Position numbers and translations under genes: made by a program
Shown here: in pieces, positions 49,554-58,233 of the stretch
Layout: every line of letters begins with the position of its first letter
How positions within the stretch are numbered: the first letter of the stretch is position 1
Assembly (NCBI RefSeq): GCF_028475105.1
Contig: NZ_CP116936.1
Coordinates: forward strand, 4,339,501 to 4,403,500
Source: Micromonospora sp. LH3U1
Lineage (GTDB): Bacteria; Actinomycetota; Actinomycetes; Mycobacteriales; Micromonosporaceae
DNA length: 64,000 nt
Reading direction: 5' to 3'
The notes under the pieces: generated by a model
Database searches by the model: none
The model's input: only the letters and a program-made list of their open reading frames with translations
What the model was told of the DNA's origin: nothing

Positions 49554-50438
49554 TCAGAGCAGACCGCCGGTGATACCCAGCAATCCATGGTCAGGGGAAG
49601 CGTGCGAGTCGCCCAGCACACCATCGGTGGCTCCGCCGGTCACCTCACCGACCGTGCCGGTGACACCGGGGAGGAGACCGTCCACCTGGTGCGTCACACC
49701 GCCCACTGCGGACGGCACGTCGAGCGCTGGGACGACGCTCTCGACAACGCCACCGCCGTGCCCAAGGCCCAGCCCGCCCAGGGTGTCGTCGACACCGAGG
49801 GAACCGACGAGGCCATTGATCTGACCGTGGGTCCCGGAGAGGACACCGCCGGTCAGGTCGCCACCGAGCAGACCCGGGTCGGTTGCGCCGAGCAGGCCGG
49901 TCGGATCGCCGACCACCCCGGTGGCGTCCCCGAGCACCGGGTCAGCGATCGCGTCCACCGGCTGCACCACGTCGGCGTCGAGGGTGTGCGCCACGTCGGA
50001 GACACCGGCCAGGTCGGTGTCGAGGCCGTACGGGCCGACGCCCAGGCCGATCCCCGGCAGCACGGTGACCCCGGCGGCGGCGGTTGACGGGTCGACCGCG
50101 ATGGCGCCGAGCACGCCGGCCTTGACGTCCACGCCGGTCGGAGAGCTCGTGACGCTGATCTGCTGCGCCACGCTCTGCAGTTGGCCCACCACGTCGGTGG
50201 AGTCGGTCACCAGCGGGTCGAACCCGAGCTGCCCGACGGGCGGCGCCAACGACGCGAGGCCCTGCCCCGGCGCGTAGTCGACGACCAACGGCACGACGTC
50301 CTGCACGTCCGCCGCGGTGATGTCGGTGAGACCCGCGGCTCGCAGCGCACCCTCGGGGTCGAGGTCGAAGGCCGACCGCGCGTCGGGGTTCGTCAGCAGG
50401 TCGAGCACGAAGTCGTGGAGGGTCTGTTGCGAGTCCAT
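49554..50438 (-). CDS. IniB-like Gly/Val-rich protein
   Basis: The 294-residue protein opens with SQQTLHDFVLDLLTNPDARSAFDLDPEGALRAAGLTDITAADVQDVVPLVVDYA, the N-terminal helical domain of mycobacterial IniB. The remainder (about 75-294) is low-complexity, rich in Gly, Val, Asp and Leu, with many GLLG, GVVG and VGG steps, and no membrane segment or signal peptide. In Mycobacterium iniBAC is switched on by isoniazid and other cell-wall inhibitors; the role of IniB itself is unknown. As in mycobacteria it is first in an operon with two dynamins. The ATG at 50438 has GAGGAGA upstream. Confidence 0.82.
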   Translation of the reverse strand: MDSQQTLHDFVLDLLTNPDARSAFDLDPEGALRAAGLTDITAADVQDVVPLVVDYAPGQGLASLAPPVGQLGFDPLVTDSTDVVGQLQSVAQQISVTSSPTGVDVKAGVLGAIAVDPSTAAAGVTVLPGIGLGVGPYGLDTDLAGVSDVAHTLDADVVQPVDAIADPVLGDATGVVGDPTGLLGATDPGLLGGDLTGGVLSGTHGQINGLVGSLGVDDTLGGLGLGHGGGVVESVVPALDVPSAVGGVTHQVDGLLPGVTGTVGEVTGGATDGVLGDSHASPDHGLLGITGGLL

Positions 50439-50735
50439 GTGCCGGTTCTCCTCGGATGTGGCGTCGGCGAGTGTCGTACGTCGACAGTGACGCTATTGCC
50501 GGGCCCACCCCCGGACATCGGGGCTCGGCCCGCATCCGGGCCGGTTGAACTAGGGGCCTCGCCGCCTCGTACGTTAGGGGGAGAGGGGGAAACCGTCCCG
50601 GCGAGATTAGGGTCCCGACCAGGGACTGATCTCTGGTACGAACGTAGGAGCCCGCGGGGTCCGCCGGGGGTGGGTCGTCGGGCAGCACCGACGCCATCGC
50701 CAGCAACCGGCCACCTCACGGGGAGGAAAGAGACG

Positions 50736-52001
50736 ATGCCGTACGTCCTGGGGATAGACATCGGAAGCACCAACACGGCCGCCGCGGTCGCTCGGCGACA
50801 CGGCACGACCTGGACCCGTCCCGAAGCCGTCCCGCTGCACGTCGGCTCCACTCTCGTGCCGTCGGTGCTCTGCCTGTCGGAAGACGGCTCGCTGCACGTC
50901 GGCGAGCCCGCGACCGACGACGGCAGCCGCACCACGCGGGACTTCGTCCACCGGATCGGCGATGACGTGCCCCTGCTGCTCGGCGGCGAGGCGTGCGCGC
51001 CGCAGACGCTGACCGCGGAACTGGCGGCGTGGGTGGTGGAGCGGGTGCACGCCCTGGAGGGCGGCCCGGCCGAGGCCATCGTGCTCAGCCATCCGGCGGG
51101 GTGGCGCCCCTACCGGCGGGAGGTGCTGCACCGGGCACTGTCGGACTTCGGGCTGCGCCACGTGACGTTGCTGCCCCGCACGGTCACGGTGGCCGAGAGC
51201 CACGCGGCCCGCGGGTTCGCGGGCACCACGGCCGTCGTCTACGCCCTGGGGGGCAACAGCTTCGAGGCGGCCCTGGTGCGTCGCACCCCGCGCGGCACGT
51301 ACGAGACGTTCGGTACGCCCCAGGGGCTCGACTCGATCGGTGGGGCCGACTTCGACGAAGCGCTGGCCGGGCACACGCGTACCCTGCTGGCCCGGGAGTT
51401 GGCCGCCACCGCACGCCGCGGCGCCCAGGCCGCGCTGCGCGGGCTGCGCGCGGAGTGTGACCGGGTCAAGCGGGTGCTGACCGTCGATCTGACGGCCGAC
51501 GTGGTGCTGGCCCTACCGAACGGCCCGGCACGGATACCGGTGACCCGGGCGCAATTCGAAGACATGATCCGCCCGACGGTGCAGGCCACCGTCGACCTCC
51601 TGCTCCGGGCCGTGCAGAGCGCCAACCTGACGCCGGCACAGCTCGACGGTGTCCTGCTGGCGGGCGGCTCCACCCGCATTCCGCTCGTCACCGAGCTGAT
51701 CAGCGCGGCCCTCCCGATCCCCGTCGAGGTGGAGCCGGACTCCCAACTGACCGCCGCCACCGGGGCGGCGATGGCCGCCTGCCAGGTGGTGTCGCCGCGC
51801 CCTCGCCACCCGGCACCGGTTCGCGAGGCGGGACCGCCCAGTGGCGCCGGGCGGGCCACCATCCCGGCACCGCGCCGCCCCCACCCCGACACCACCGTCC
51901 CGGGCGATCCGCCACCGCGGCCCCCGGTCCGGATCCTCCCACTGGAACTGCCGAAGCCGTCCCGCCTGGCGCTGGCCCGCAGCCGGGGACGCGAAGGATG
52001 A
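50736..52001 (+). CDS. Hsp70-like ATPase without substrate-binding domain
   Basis: The 421-residue protein has the actin/Hsp70 ATPase fold: phosphate-1 loop VLGIDIGSTNTAAAVARR, AIVLSHPAGWRPYRRE, the phosphate-2 region AVVYALGGNSFEAALV (the usual DxGGGT is altered to ALGGNS) and the adenosine motif VLLAGGSTRIPLV. After about 355 there is only a Pro/Arg-rich tail, so the substrate-binding domain of DnaK (about 610 residues) is missing. It may bind ATP and signal rather than refold proteins. The ATG at 50736 has GGGGAGGAAAG. It is first in a six-gene operon, divergent from the iniB-like gene. Confidence 0.87.
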   Translation: MPYVLGIDIGSTNTAAAVARRHGTTWTRPEAVPLHVGSTLVPSVLCLSEDGSLHVGEPATDDGSRTTRDFVHRIGDDVPLLLGGEACAPQTLTAELAAWVVERVHALEGGPAEAIVLSHPAGWRPYRREVLHRALSDFGLRHVTLLPRTVTVAESHAARGFAGTTAVVYALGGNSFEAALVRRTPRGTYETFGTPQGLDSIGGADFDEALAGHTRTLLARELAATARRGAQAALRGLRAECDRVKRVLTVDLTADVVLALPNGPARIPVTRAQFEDMIRPTVQATVDLLLRAVQSANLTPAQLDGVLLAGGSTRIPLVTELISAALPIPVEVEPDSQLTAATGAAMAACQVVSPRPRHPAPVREAGPPSGAGRATIPAPRRPHPDTTVPGDPPPRPPVRILPLELPKPSRLALARSRGREG

Positions 52002-52006
52002 CCTTA

Positions 52007-54571
52007 ATGATCATGAATGACATCGCCGAATCCGGGCTGACGCTGGACAAGGGGCCACAGGCCCTGCTGGACGCGGTCGCACAGGATCCGACCGGCCCAC
52101 TCACCGTCGGCGTCGCCGGCCCCGGCGGTCACGGAAAGACCGCCCTGCTCGCGGAGCTGGCCAGGGTCCACCAGCGGGTCGGGATCGCCGTCCGCTCGGC
52201 CGCCCCGGAGCCGGGCGAACCGGTCGACCCCGACACGGTGCTGCTGGTCGACGACGCACACCTGCTCGACGACACACGGATCGGGGTGTTGCTGCGTCTG
52301 GTCGCCACACGTCGGCACCGGCTGGTGGTCGCCCACCGCCCGTGGCCCCGGTCCGCGGCGCTCAGCGAGCTGGTCGACACGCTACGGCGCGACGGGCAGG
52401 CCGTGCTGCTCACGCCGTTCACCCGGGAGCAGACCGCCGCCTACCTCGTCGCCACGCCCGAGCTGGGCCGCCACGACGACCTGGTCGACTTCGTCCACGC
52501 ACAGACCTCCGGCGTACCCCGGGACGTCGAACGGCTGGCTCGCGGCCTGGCCGGCGCGGAGACCCTGACCGGCGCGGTGGTCACACCACCCCGGTCCGTC
52601 GTCCTCGAACTCGGGCCGGACCTGGACGTGCAGCCCGAGGCCGTACGACGACTGCTGCTCGCCGTCGCGGCGGGCGGGCCGCTGTCGGTGAGCACGCTCG
52701 GCGCAATCCTGGGCCGGGAGCCCGCGGCGGTGGACCAACTGATCGCCACGACGAGGGCGGCCGGGCTGCTCGGCGCCGACGGCCGGCTCGCGCCGATCGT
52801 ACGGCGGGCCGTCACGACGCTCAGCCCCACCACCGACCGGACCGCGGTCTGGCGCCGGCTCACCGAGTTGCAGCTCGCGCGGGGCGGCGCGGTGCTGCCG
52901 CTGGTTCGCTCCCTGCTCGCGGTCGGCGCGCTCGGCGACTGCCCGGCCTCGACCCTGGCAGCCGCGGCGGGTGAGGCTCTGGCCGACGAGCCGGCGCTCG
53001 CCGCCGACCTGTTCGCGGCGGCCACGGCGGCCGGACAGCCGGCCGGCGCCCAGCAGGCGCTCGCCGCCGCCCTCGCCGGCAACCTCGACGACGCCCTGCG
53101 GTTGGCGGACCGCCTGCTGGCCACGGCCGCTCCGCCCGACCGCTCCGAGGCGGCCGTGGTGGCCGCGACCGCCCTGGCACACCGTGGTCACATCGGTCGC
53201 AGCGTGGAGTTGTACCGGTGGGCGGGCACCGCCTCGGCGGTGGCGTTCGCCATCGTCGGCGGGCTCGCCACGGGCGACCTGAGCGCCACCGCCGGGCCGC
53301 CGACGGGCGACCCGGCGGGCGAACCACCAACCCTGCACGCCAGCGCCGCCCGCCTCATGGCCGACGGGGTACGCGAGAGCGTGACCGGTCCGCCGACCGC
53401 CGCGCTCTCCGCGCTCGTGCAGGCCGCCGCGCTGCTGGAGCCGGACGGGCGGGCGGCGCTCCTACCGGACAGCCCGGCGGCGCTCGCCGCGTTGACCGCG
53501 GTGCACTGCGGTGAGCTGGAGATCGCCGAGCGGGTCCTGCACCGGGCCCTGGGTGCCGGTGTCGGCGGCCCGCTGATGGCTCGCCGCCACCGGCTGTTGC
53601 AGGCCTGGATCCTGATGGTCCGTGGCGAGACGCACGCCGCGACCGAGCGCCTCGCCACGGCGACGCTCGACGGGCGGCAGTTGGAGTCACGCGACCTGCT
53701 CTTCGCGGCCGCGATCCGCATGGGCATCGCCCGGCGCAACAGCGACCTCGGGGCGCTCAAGCGTGGCTGGGGGCAGGCGCTGGAGGCGGTGGTTCGCCAC
53801 CCCGTCGACCTGTTCACGCTGCTGCCGCTGGGTGAGCTGGCCATCGCCGGCGCGCGGCTGGGTGACCTGGCCCGACTTGAGGCGTACCTGCGGGAGGGAC
53901 GCGCGCTGCTCGGCCGACTCGGCCATCCACCACTGTGGAGTGTGCCGTTGCACTGGAGTGGGCTGCACGCCGCGATCCTGACCGGCGAGCCGGCGGTCGC
54001 CGACGAACATGTCGCCGCGCTGCTCACCGCCGCGGACCACAGCCGGTACGCCGCCGTGGTCGCCGCAGCCGCGGAGAGCTGGGTGGAGGTGCTCCGGGGT
54101 GTCGTCGACCCGGCCCGGGTGGAGGCCGCCGCCCGAGGGTTGCACGACACCGGGTTGTGCTGGGACGGTGCCCGCCTCGCCGGCCAGGCCGCGATCCGTA
54201 CCGCGGACCGGCGGGCCATGACCACCCTGCTGGAGTGCGCGCGGGCATTGCAGGGGCGACCACCCGGCAGCCACGGCGGGCAGACACCGACGACCGGTAC
54301 GAGCACAGCCCGGGTCACCGGCCCCACCCAGCAGGGGCTCAGCGACCGCGAGTACGAGGTTGCCGAGCTGGTGCTGGCCGGGTTGACCTATCGGGAGATC
54401 GGGGATCGGCTCTTCATCTCGGCGAAGACCGTCGAACATCACGTGGCGCGGATGCGCAACCGGCTCAACTGCGCCAACCGCGCGGAGTTGCTGGCCCTGC
54501 TGCGCACCATCCTCGCCGACCGGGCCAGCGACACGGCCGGGCAGCCATGGCCACAGCGGAGCGGAGCGTGA
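52007..54571 (+). CDS. Large ATPase LuxR-type (LAL/STAND-like) regulator
   Basis: The 854-residue protein has an N-terminal P-loop ATPase (Walker A GPGGHGKT at 38-45, Walker B VLLVDDAHL at about 83-91), a long helical TPR-like middle (about 280-740) and a C-terminal LuxR helix-turn-helix (LSDREYEVAELVLAGLTYREIGDRLFISAKTVEHHVARMRNRL, about 780-822). Such regulators bind a ligand or protein in the middle part and activate transcription after ATP-driven rearrangement. ATG 52007 follows GAAGGA at good spacing; ATG 51998, overlapping the Hsp70 stop by 4 bp, is also possible. It may control both this operon and the divergent iniBAC-like one. Confidence 0.9.
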   Translation: MIMNDIAESGLTLDKGPQALLDAVAQDPTGPLTVGVAGPGGHGKTALLAELARVHQRVGIAVRSAAPEPGEPVDPDTVLLVDDAHLLDDTRIGVLLRLVATRRHRLVVAHRPWPRSAALSELVDTLRRDGQAVLLTPFTREQTAAYLVATPELGRHDDLVDFVHAQTSGVPRDVERLARGLAGAETLTGAVVTPPRSVVLELGPDLDVQPEAVRRLLLAVAAGGPLSVSTLGAILGREPAAVDQLIATTRAAGLLGADGRLAPIVRRAVTTLSPTTDRTAVWRRLTELQLARGGAVLPLVRSLLAVGALGDCPASTLAAAAGEALADEPALAADLFAAATAAGQPAGAQQALAAALAGNLDDALRLADRLLATAAPPDRSEAAVVAATALAHRGHIGRSVELYRWAGTASAVAFAIVGGLATGDLSATAGPPTGDPAGEPPTLHASAARLMADGVRESVTGPPTAALSALVQAAALLEPDGRAALLPDSPAALAALTAVHCGELEIAERVLHRALGAGVGGPLMARRHRLLQAWILMVRGETHAATERLATATLDGRQLESRDLLFAAAIRMGIARRNSDLGALKRGWGQALEAVVRHPVDLFTLLPLGELAIAGARLGDLARLEAYLREGRALLGRLGHPPLWSVPLHWSGLHAAILTGEPAVADEHVAALLTAADHSRYAAVVAAAAESWVEVLRGVVDPARVEAAARGLHDTGLCWDGARLAGQAAIRTADRRAMTTLLECARALQGRPPGSHGGQTPTTGTSTARVTGPTQQGLSDREYEVAELVLAGLTYREIGDRLFISAKTVEHHVARMRNRLNCANRAELLALLRTILADRASDTAGQPWPQRSGA

Positions 54572-56496
54572 CGCGTAACGAGGTCCGACTGATCCGGGCC
54601 AGGCTGGTCGTGCTGGCCGCCGTCCTGATCACGCTCTGGTCGTACGCGGCCTACGTGGCCAGCCAGGACGCCGTCGACCTGTTGCGCGTACGGGCCCTGG
54701 CGGACACCCTGGGCCAGCCCATCGACCGCCTGATCCTCAGCCTGCAGGCCGAACGCCGGCTCACCACCGAGACGATCGCCGGGGCCACGTCGACGGCGGC
54801 TCCGCTGGTCGGGATCCGCGAGAGCACCGACCGGGCAGCCGCCGAGGTCCGCGAGTTCACCGAGGGCCACGACCTGCGGCTGCTCAGCGCCGGCGAGGTC
54901 CGCGACCGGGCCGGCGAACTGGTCCGGCGGCTCAACGGCCTGGGCACGATCCGGTCGCAGGTGGACACCGGGCGGCTCGACCGGGCACAAGCGGTCGACG
55001 GGTACGACCAGGTCATCGACGTCGCCTTCCGGGTGTACGGCCCGGAGTGGGGCGCGTACGAGAGCGCGTTGGCCGTCGACACCCGTGCCGTGATCGCGCT
55101 TGCCCGCGCCCGGGAGTTGCTCGCCCGGGAGGACACCCTGGTCAGCACGGCCCTGACCGGTGGACGACTCGGTGTCGACGAGCGGCGCCGAGTGACCGAA
55201 CTCGTCAGCAACCAGCGGTACGCGCGCACCGAGGCGGCAGCCGGGCTGCCCGTCGACGGCCAGGGCGAGCATCAGCGACTCGCGGCGGGCCCCGAGTTCG
55301 CGGACCTGCTCGCGTTGGAGGAAAGGCTGCTCCGGGCCGACACGGCCAACGCCCTGGCTGGCATCACCATCCAGGCCTGGCGGGCCGCTGCGGACGCCGC
55401 CCTCGACGCGCTCCAGACGCTGGTGACGACCACCGCCCGCAGCAGCGTCGAGCGGGCCACGCCGAGTGCCGCCGGGATCGTCGCGCGTACGGGCACCGTG
55501 GTGGGGCTCGGCCTCATCGTCGTGCTCGTGCTGCTGTTGAGCTGGGCGGGCACCGTCCGACGCCTGATCGGCGAACTGACCAGGCCGGACGTCGACACCC
55601 TGGCCCGGGACCGGGATGCCCCGCCGACGCCGGACAGCGCCAACCAGCAGCTGTTCCTGCGGCTCACCCGACGCAACCAGGTCCTGTTGCGCGATCAGCT
55701 CAGCCTGCTGGACGGGATGCAGCGCCGGGAGCGGTCCGCCGAGGAGACCAGCGAGCTGTTCCAGCTCGACCACCTCACCACCCGGATCCGTCGCAACGTG
55801 GAGACGCTGATCGCCCTCGCCGGCGCGACGCCCGCCCGCCGTTGGCGGCGCCCGGTGCCACTGCTCGACGTCGCCCGCGGCGCGGTCGCCGAGGTGCCGG
55901 ACTACCACCGGGTCCTGATCGCGCCGCACTGGCCGTGGTCGCTCGCCGGCCCCGCCGTCACGGACGTCATCCACCTGCTGTCGGAGCTGATCGAGAACGC
56001 CCTGGCCTTCTCCGCCGCGGACACCACCGTCCGGGTCACCGGCGAGCACCGACCGCAGGGCTGCGCCGTCCTGGTCATCGACGACGGGCCTGGCCTGGAC
56101 GAGTCCGCGTTGGCCGAGGCGAACCACCTGCTCGGCAACCCACCCCCGGACGGCCCGCCCACCGGCCCCGCGGGTTTGTACGCCGCCGCCGTGCTGGCCA
56201 GCCGTTGTGGCGCGCACGTCTCGCTGCGTCCCAGCCAGCGCGGTGGTACGGCGGCGATCGTGCTCCTCCCGGCCCGGCTCGTCACGGTGCGCGGCACCGA
56301 CCGTGCACCGGCCACCGCGCCACCCGGCACCCCGTACCCGCCGGCCCGCAACGGCGCAGACCTGCCCGACCCGAGCGGCGACGGCGAACTGCCGACGCGG
56401 GTCCGCCACACCGGGCCGACAGGCCCCGAACACGGCAGGACCGCCCTCGACACAGTCGAGATGCCGGTCGCGAAAGCAGCGAGGAGACACCCATGA
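54568..56496 (+). CDS. NIT-domain histidine-kinase-like protein (CvnA-like)
   Basis: The 642-residue protein has a membrane helix at about 13-33, an outside NIT-type helical sensor (about 40-300; LQAERRLTTETIAGATSTAA), a second helix (GLGLIVVLVLLLSWAG, about 310-325) and an ATPase domain with N box LLSELIENALAFS, G1 DDGPGLD and G2-like GPAGLYAAAVLASR. Its dimer helix reads ELFQLDHLTTRIRRNVETLIALAG, as in CvnA proteins of Streptomyces conservons. The tail (about 560-642) is Pro-rich. The GTG at 54568 overlaps the LuxR stop (GTGA) with GGAG upstream. It heads a roadblock-DUF742 set. Confidence 0.88.
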   Translation: MTRNEVRLIRARLVVLAAVLITLWSYAAYVASQDAVDLLRVRALADTLGQPIDRLILSLQAERRLTTETIAGATSTAAPLVGIRESTDRAAAEVREFTEGHDLRLLSAGEVRDRAGELVRRLNGLGTIRSQVDTGRLDRAQAVDGYDQVIDVAFRVYGPEWGAYESALAVDTRAVIALARARELLAREDTLVSTALTGGRLGVDERRRVTELVSNQRYARTEAAAGLPVDGQGEHQRLAAGPEFADLLALEERLLRADTANALAGITIQAWRAAADAALDALQTLVTTTARSSVERATPSAAGIVARTGTVVGLGLIVVLVLLLSWAGTVRRLIGELTRPDVDTLARDRDAPPTPDSANQQLFLRLTRRNQVLLRDQLSLLDGMQRRERSAEETSELFQLDHLTTRIRRNVETLIALAGATPARRWRRPVPLLDVARGAVAEVPDYHRVLIAPHWPWSLAGPAVTDVIHLLSELIENALAFSAADTTVRVTGEHRPQGCAVLVIDDGPGLDESALAEANHLLGNPPPDGPPTGPAGLYAAAVLASRCGAHVSLRPSQRGGTAAIVLLPARLVTVRGTDRAPATAPPGTPYPPARNGADLPDPSGDGELPTRVRHTGPTGPEHGRTALDTVEMPVAKAARRHP

Positions 56497-56942
56497 CGTC
56501 CGCAGTGGTCACCGACAACGGCCTGACCGATGCCCTGGACCGCCTGGTCGACCGAGTGCACGGCGCGGAGTTCGCCGTGGTGCTCTCTCCGGACGGGCTG
56601 CCCCTCGGCGGTTCCCGGCAGGTGGAGGCGAAGTTTGCCGAGCAGATCGCCGGCGTGGTCGCCGGTCTGATCGCGTTGGGGCTGGCAGCCACCCGGACCT
56701 GCGAGGGAGGTGGCCTGCGCCAGGTCGTGGTGCAGATGTCGCGAGCGTTCCTGTTCATCGCCACCATCCCGAACGGGACCATCCTCACCGTACGGATCGC
56801 CGGCGACGACGTCGAGGTCGGCGACATGGCGTACGAGGTGGCGCTCTTCGTGGGGCAGGCCGAGCGGCACCTGCCGATCAGTCTGGGACCGGCCTCCTCG
56901 GCGACGATCGGGGACACAGGTGCAGACCACCGGCACCGCTGA
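56493..56942 (+). CDS. Roadblock/LC7 protein (CvnB-like)
   Basis: The 149-residue protein is a single roadblock domain (about 8-125): LTDALDRLVDRVHGAEFAVVLSPDGLPLGGSRQV and GLRQVVVQMSRAFLFIATIPNGTILTVRIA. Roadblock proteins regulate small GTPases, as MglB does for MglA and CvnB for CvnD. Here no CvnD-type GTPase follows, although two dynamin-like GTPases lie in the divergent operon. It overlaps the kinase-like gene by 4 bp and the DUF742 gene by 23 bp. GAGGAG lies before the ATG. Confidence 0.92.
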   Translation: MTSAVVTDNGLTDALDRLVDRVHGAEFAVVLSPDGLPLGGSRQVEAKFAEQIAGVVAGLIALGLAATRTCEGGGLRQVVVQMSRAFLFIATIPNGTILTVRIAGDDVEVGDMAYEVALFVGQAERHLPISLGPASSATIGDTGADHRHR

Positions 56943-57300
56943 CGAGGCGTGGTACGACGAGGACGCGGGCCCGGTAGCCAGGCCCTACACGATGACCGGC
57001 GGGCGCACCGCACCCGCGCGCGGCCAGTTCGACCTGATCTCACTGGTCGTCGCTCGGCGGGCGGTCACGCCGTCCACACCGCTCTTCCCCGAACAGGCGC
57101 GGATCGTCGAGCTGTGTCACCATCCAGTGTCGGTGGCGGAGGTCGGCGCCGAGTTGGACCTTCCGCTGGGGACCGTCCGGGTGCTGCTCGGTGACCTGCA
57201 CACGGCCGGGCTGATCGAGACGCACGACCCGCCGGTGCTGTCGGAGCTGCCGACCGAGGATCTGCTCGAAGCGATACTCGTCGGGCTTCGCGGCCTGTGA
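56920..57300 (+). CDS. DUF742 protein (CvnC-like)
   Basis: The 126-residue protein shows the DUF742 pattern: ARPYTMTGGRTAP, DLISLVVARR, LFPEQARIVELCHHPVSVAEVGAELDLPLGTVRVLLGDLHTAGLIETHDP with a winged-helix-like fold. CvnC proteins are the third part of conservons. The GTG at 56920 has GGGGA upstream and overlaps the roadblock gene. In a normal conservon the next gene is the small GTPase CvnD; here the next frame encodes a membrane-anchored protein instead. Confidence 0.9.
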   Translation: MQTTGTADEAWYDEDAGPVARPYTMTGGRTAPARGQFDLISLVVARRAVTPSTPLFPEQARIVELCHHPVSVAEVGAELDLPLGTVRVLLGDLHTAGLIETHDPPVLSELPTEDLLEAILVGLRGL

Positions 57301-57374
57301 CAGGGCAGGTGCCATCCGCGACCCGGACGGATCGCGGGCACGCGCCCGGCGACGAACTGAAGGGGAGACAGGCA

Positions 57375-58115
57375 GTGCCGGCAACACCACCCCAGCCACG
57401 CCGTACTGTGGCGATCATTCTGCTGGACCGGATCGTGGCTTTCGGCACGGCCGCACGGCGGGTGATCACCGGTCGGGACGACGTCTCGCGGGCCACCTGG
57501 GTGGCCGTGATCGCGGCGCTCGGGGTGCTGGTCGCGACAGCCGTCTCCGTCGTCGGGGTGCTGCGTACGCCGGAGAAGCTGACACCGGTGACCCTCGACC
57601 CGCCATCGTCCGTCGAGCAGGTGGGCACGCCACCAGCCGGCAGTCCTCGGGCGCAGGCGCAACCGGCGGTCACCAGCCCGGCGGTGCCCGCTCCCCCGCC
57701 AGCCGCGTCGACCACCTCGGTCCCACCGACCGCCGTGGCGTCGGTCAGGCCCACACCGACCGGTTCGACTGCTTCGACCACCCCGGTTGCTCTGAACGCC
57801 GACTTCGCCATCGCGGACAACGCCCTGCTCAGTTATGGCGCGGCCGTGACGATCAGTAATCCCGGGGCGGTGTCGGTGCCGCAGTGGACGCTTGTCGTCA
57901 CCCTGTCCCGGGAGTCGCTGGGCGTCAGCGCGGTCGAGGGCGCACGGGCCAGCCGGGACGGTGCGGTGTGGACGTTCGTACCGGACGGAAGCGCCGCGCA
58001 GGTGCCCGCTAACGCTTCGATCCGGGTGACGTTCCGGGTCAACGGTTCGCTGGCCGGTGCCGCCCCCAAGGCGTGCACCATCGACGGGGCCGCCTGCACC
58101 GGTCTGCCGAACTGA
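57375..58115 (+). CDS. Membrane-anchored protein with CBM2-like outside domain
   Basis: The 246-residue protein has one membrane helix (ATWVAVIAALGVLVATAVSVVGV, about 41-63), a Pro/Ala/Ser/Thr linker (about 70-145) and a C-terminal beta-sandwich (about 148-246) with LSYGAAVTISNPGAVSVPQWTLVVTLSRE and ANASIRVTFRVNGSL, the layout of CBM2-type cellulose-binding modules though lacking most surface Trp. It could bind cell-wall glycan. The GTG at 57375 has GGGGAG at good distance; a GTG at 57297 overlapping the DUF742 stop is possible. It takes the place where CvnD would stand in a conservon. Confidence 0.75.
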   Translation: MPATPPQPRRTVAIILLDRIVAFGTAARRVITGRDDVSRATWVAVIAALGVLVATAVSVVGVLRTPEKLTPVTLDPPSSVEQVGTPPAGSPRAQAQPAVTSPAVPAPPPAASTTSVPPTAVASVRPTPTGSTASTTPVALNADFAIADNALLSYGAAVTISNPGAVSVPQWTLVVTLSRESLGVSAVEGARASRDGAVWTFVPDGSAAQVPANASIRVTFRVNGSLAGAAPKACTIDGAACTGLPN

Positions 58116-58233
58116 CCGGCCCGAGCCAGCCGGAGCCGATCGAGTGCGGTACACCCAGCGTTCCGCGCTGGCCACCTACGCCGACCGGCAGGCCGGCAAG
58201 CTGGTCCCGACCAAGGTCGCGAGCGTCATCGTC

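Noticed and set aside
48285..50087. 600-codon plus-strand frame opposite the dynamin and IniB-like genes
   Set aside because: Ser/Arg/Thr-rich low-complexity translation; the minus strand has real P-loop GTPases in the same place.
54439..56490. 683-codon minus-strand frame opposite the kinase-like gene
   Set aside because: Shadow of the CvnA-like gene, whose plus-strand translation has membrane helices and ATPase motifs.
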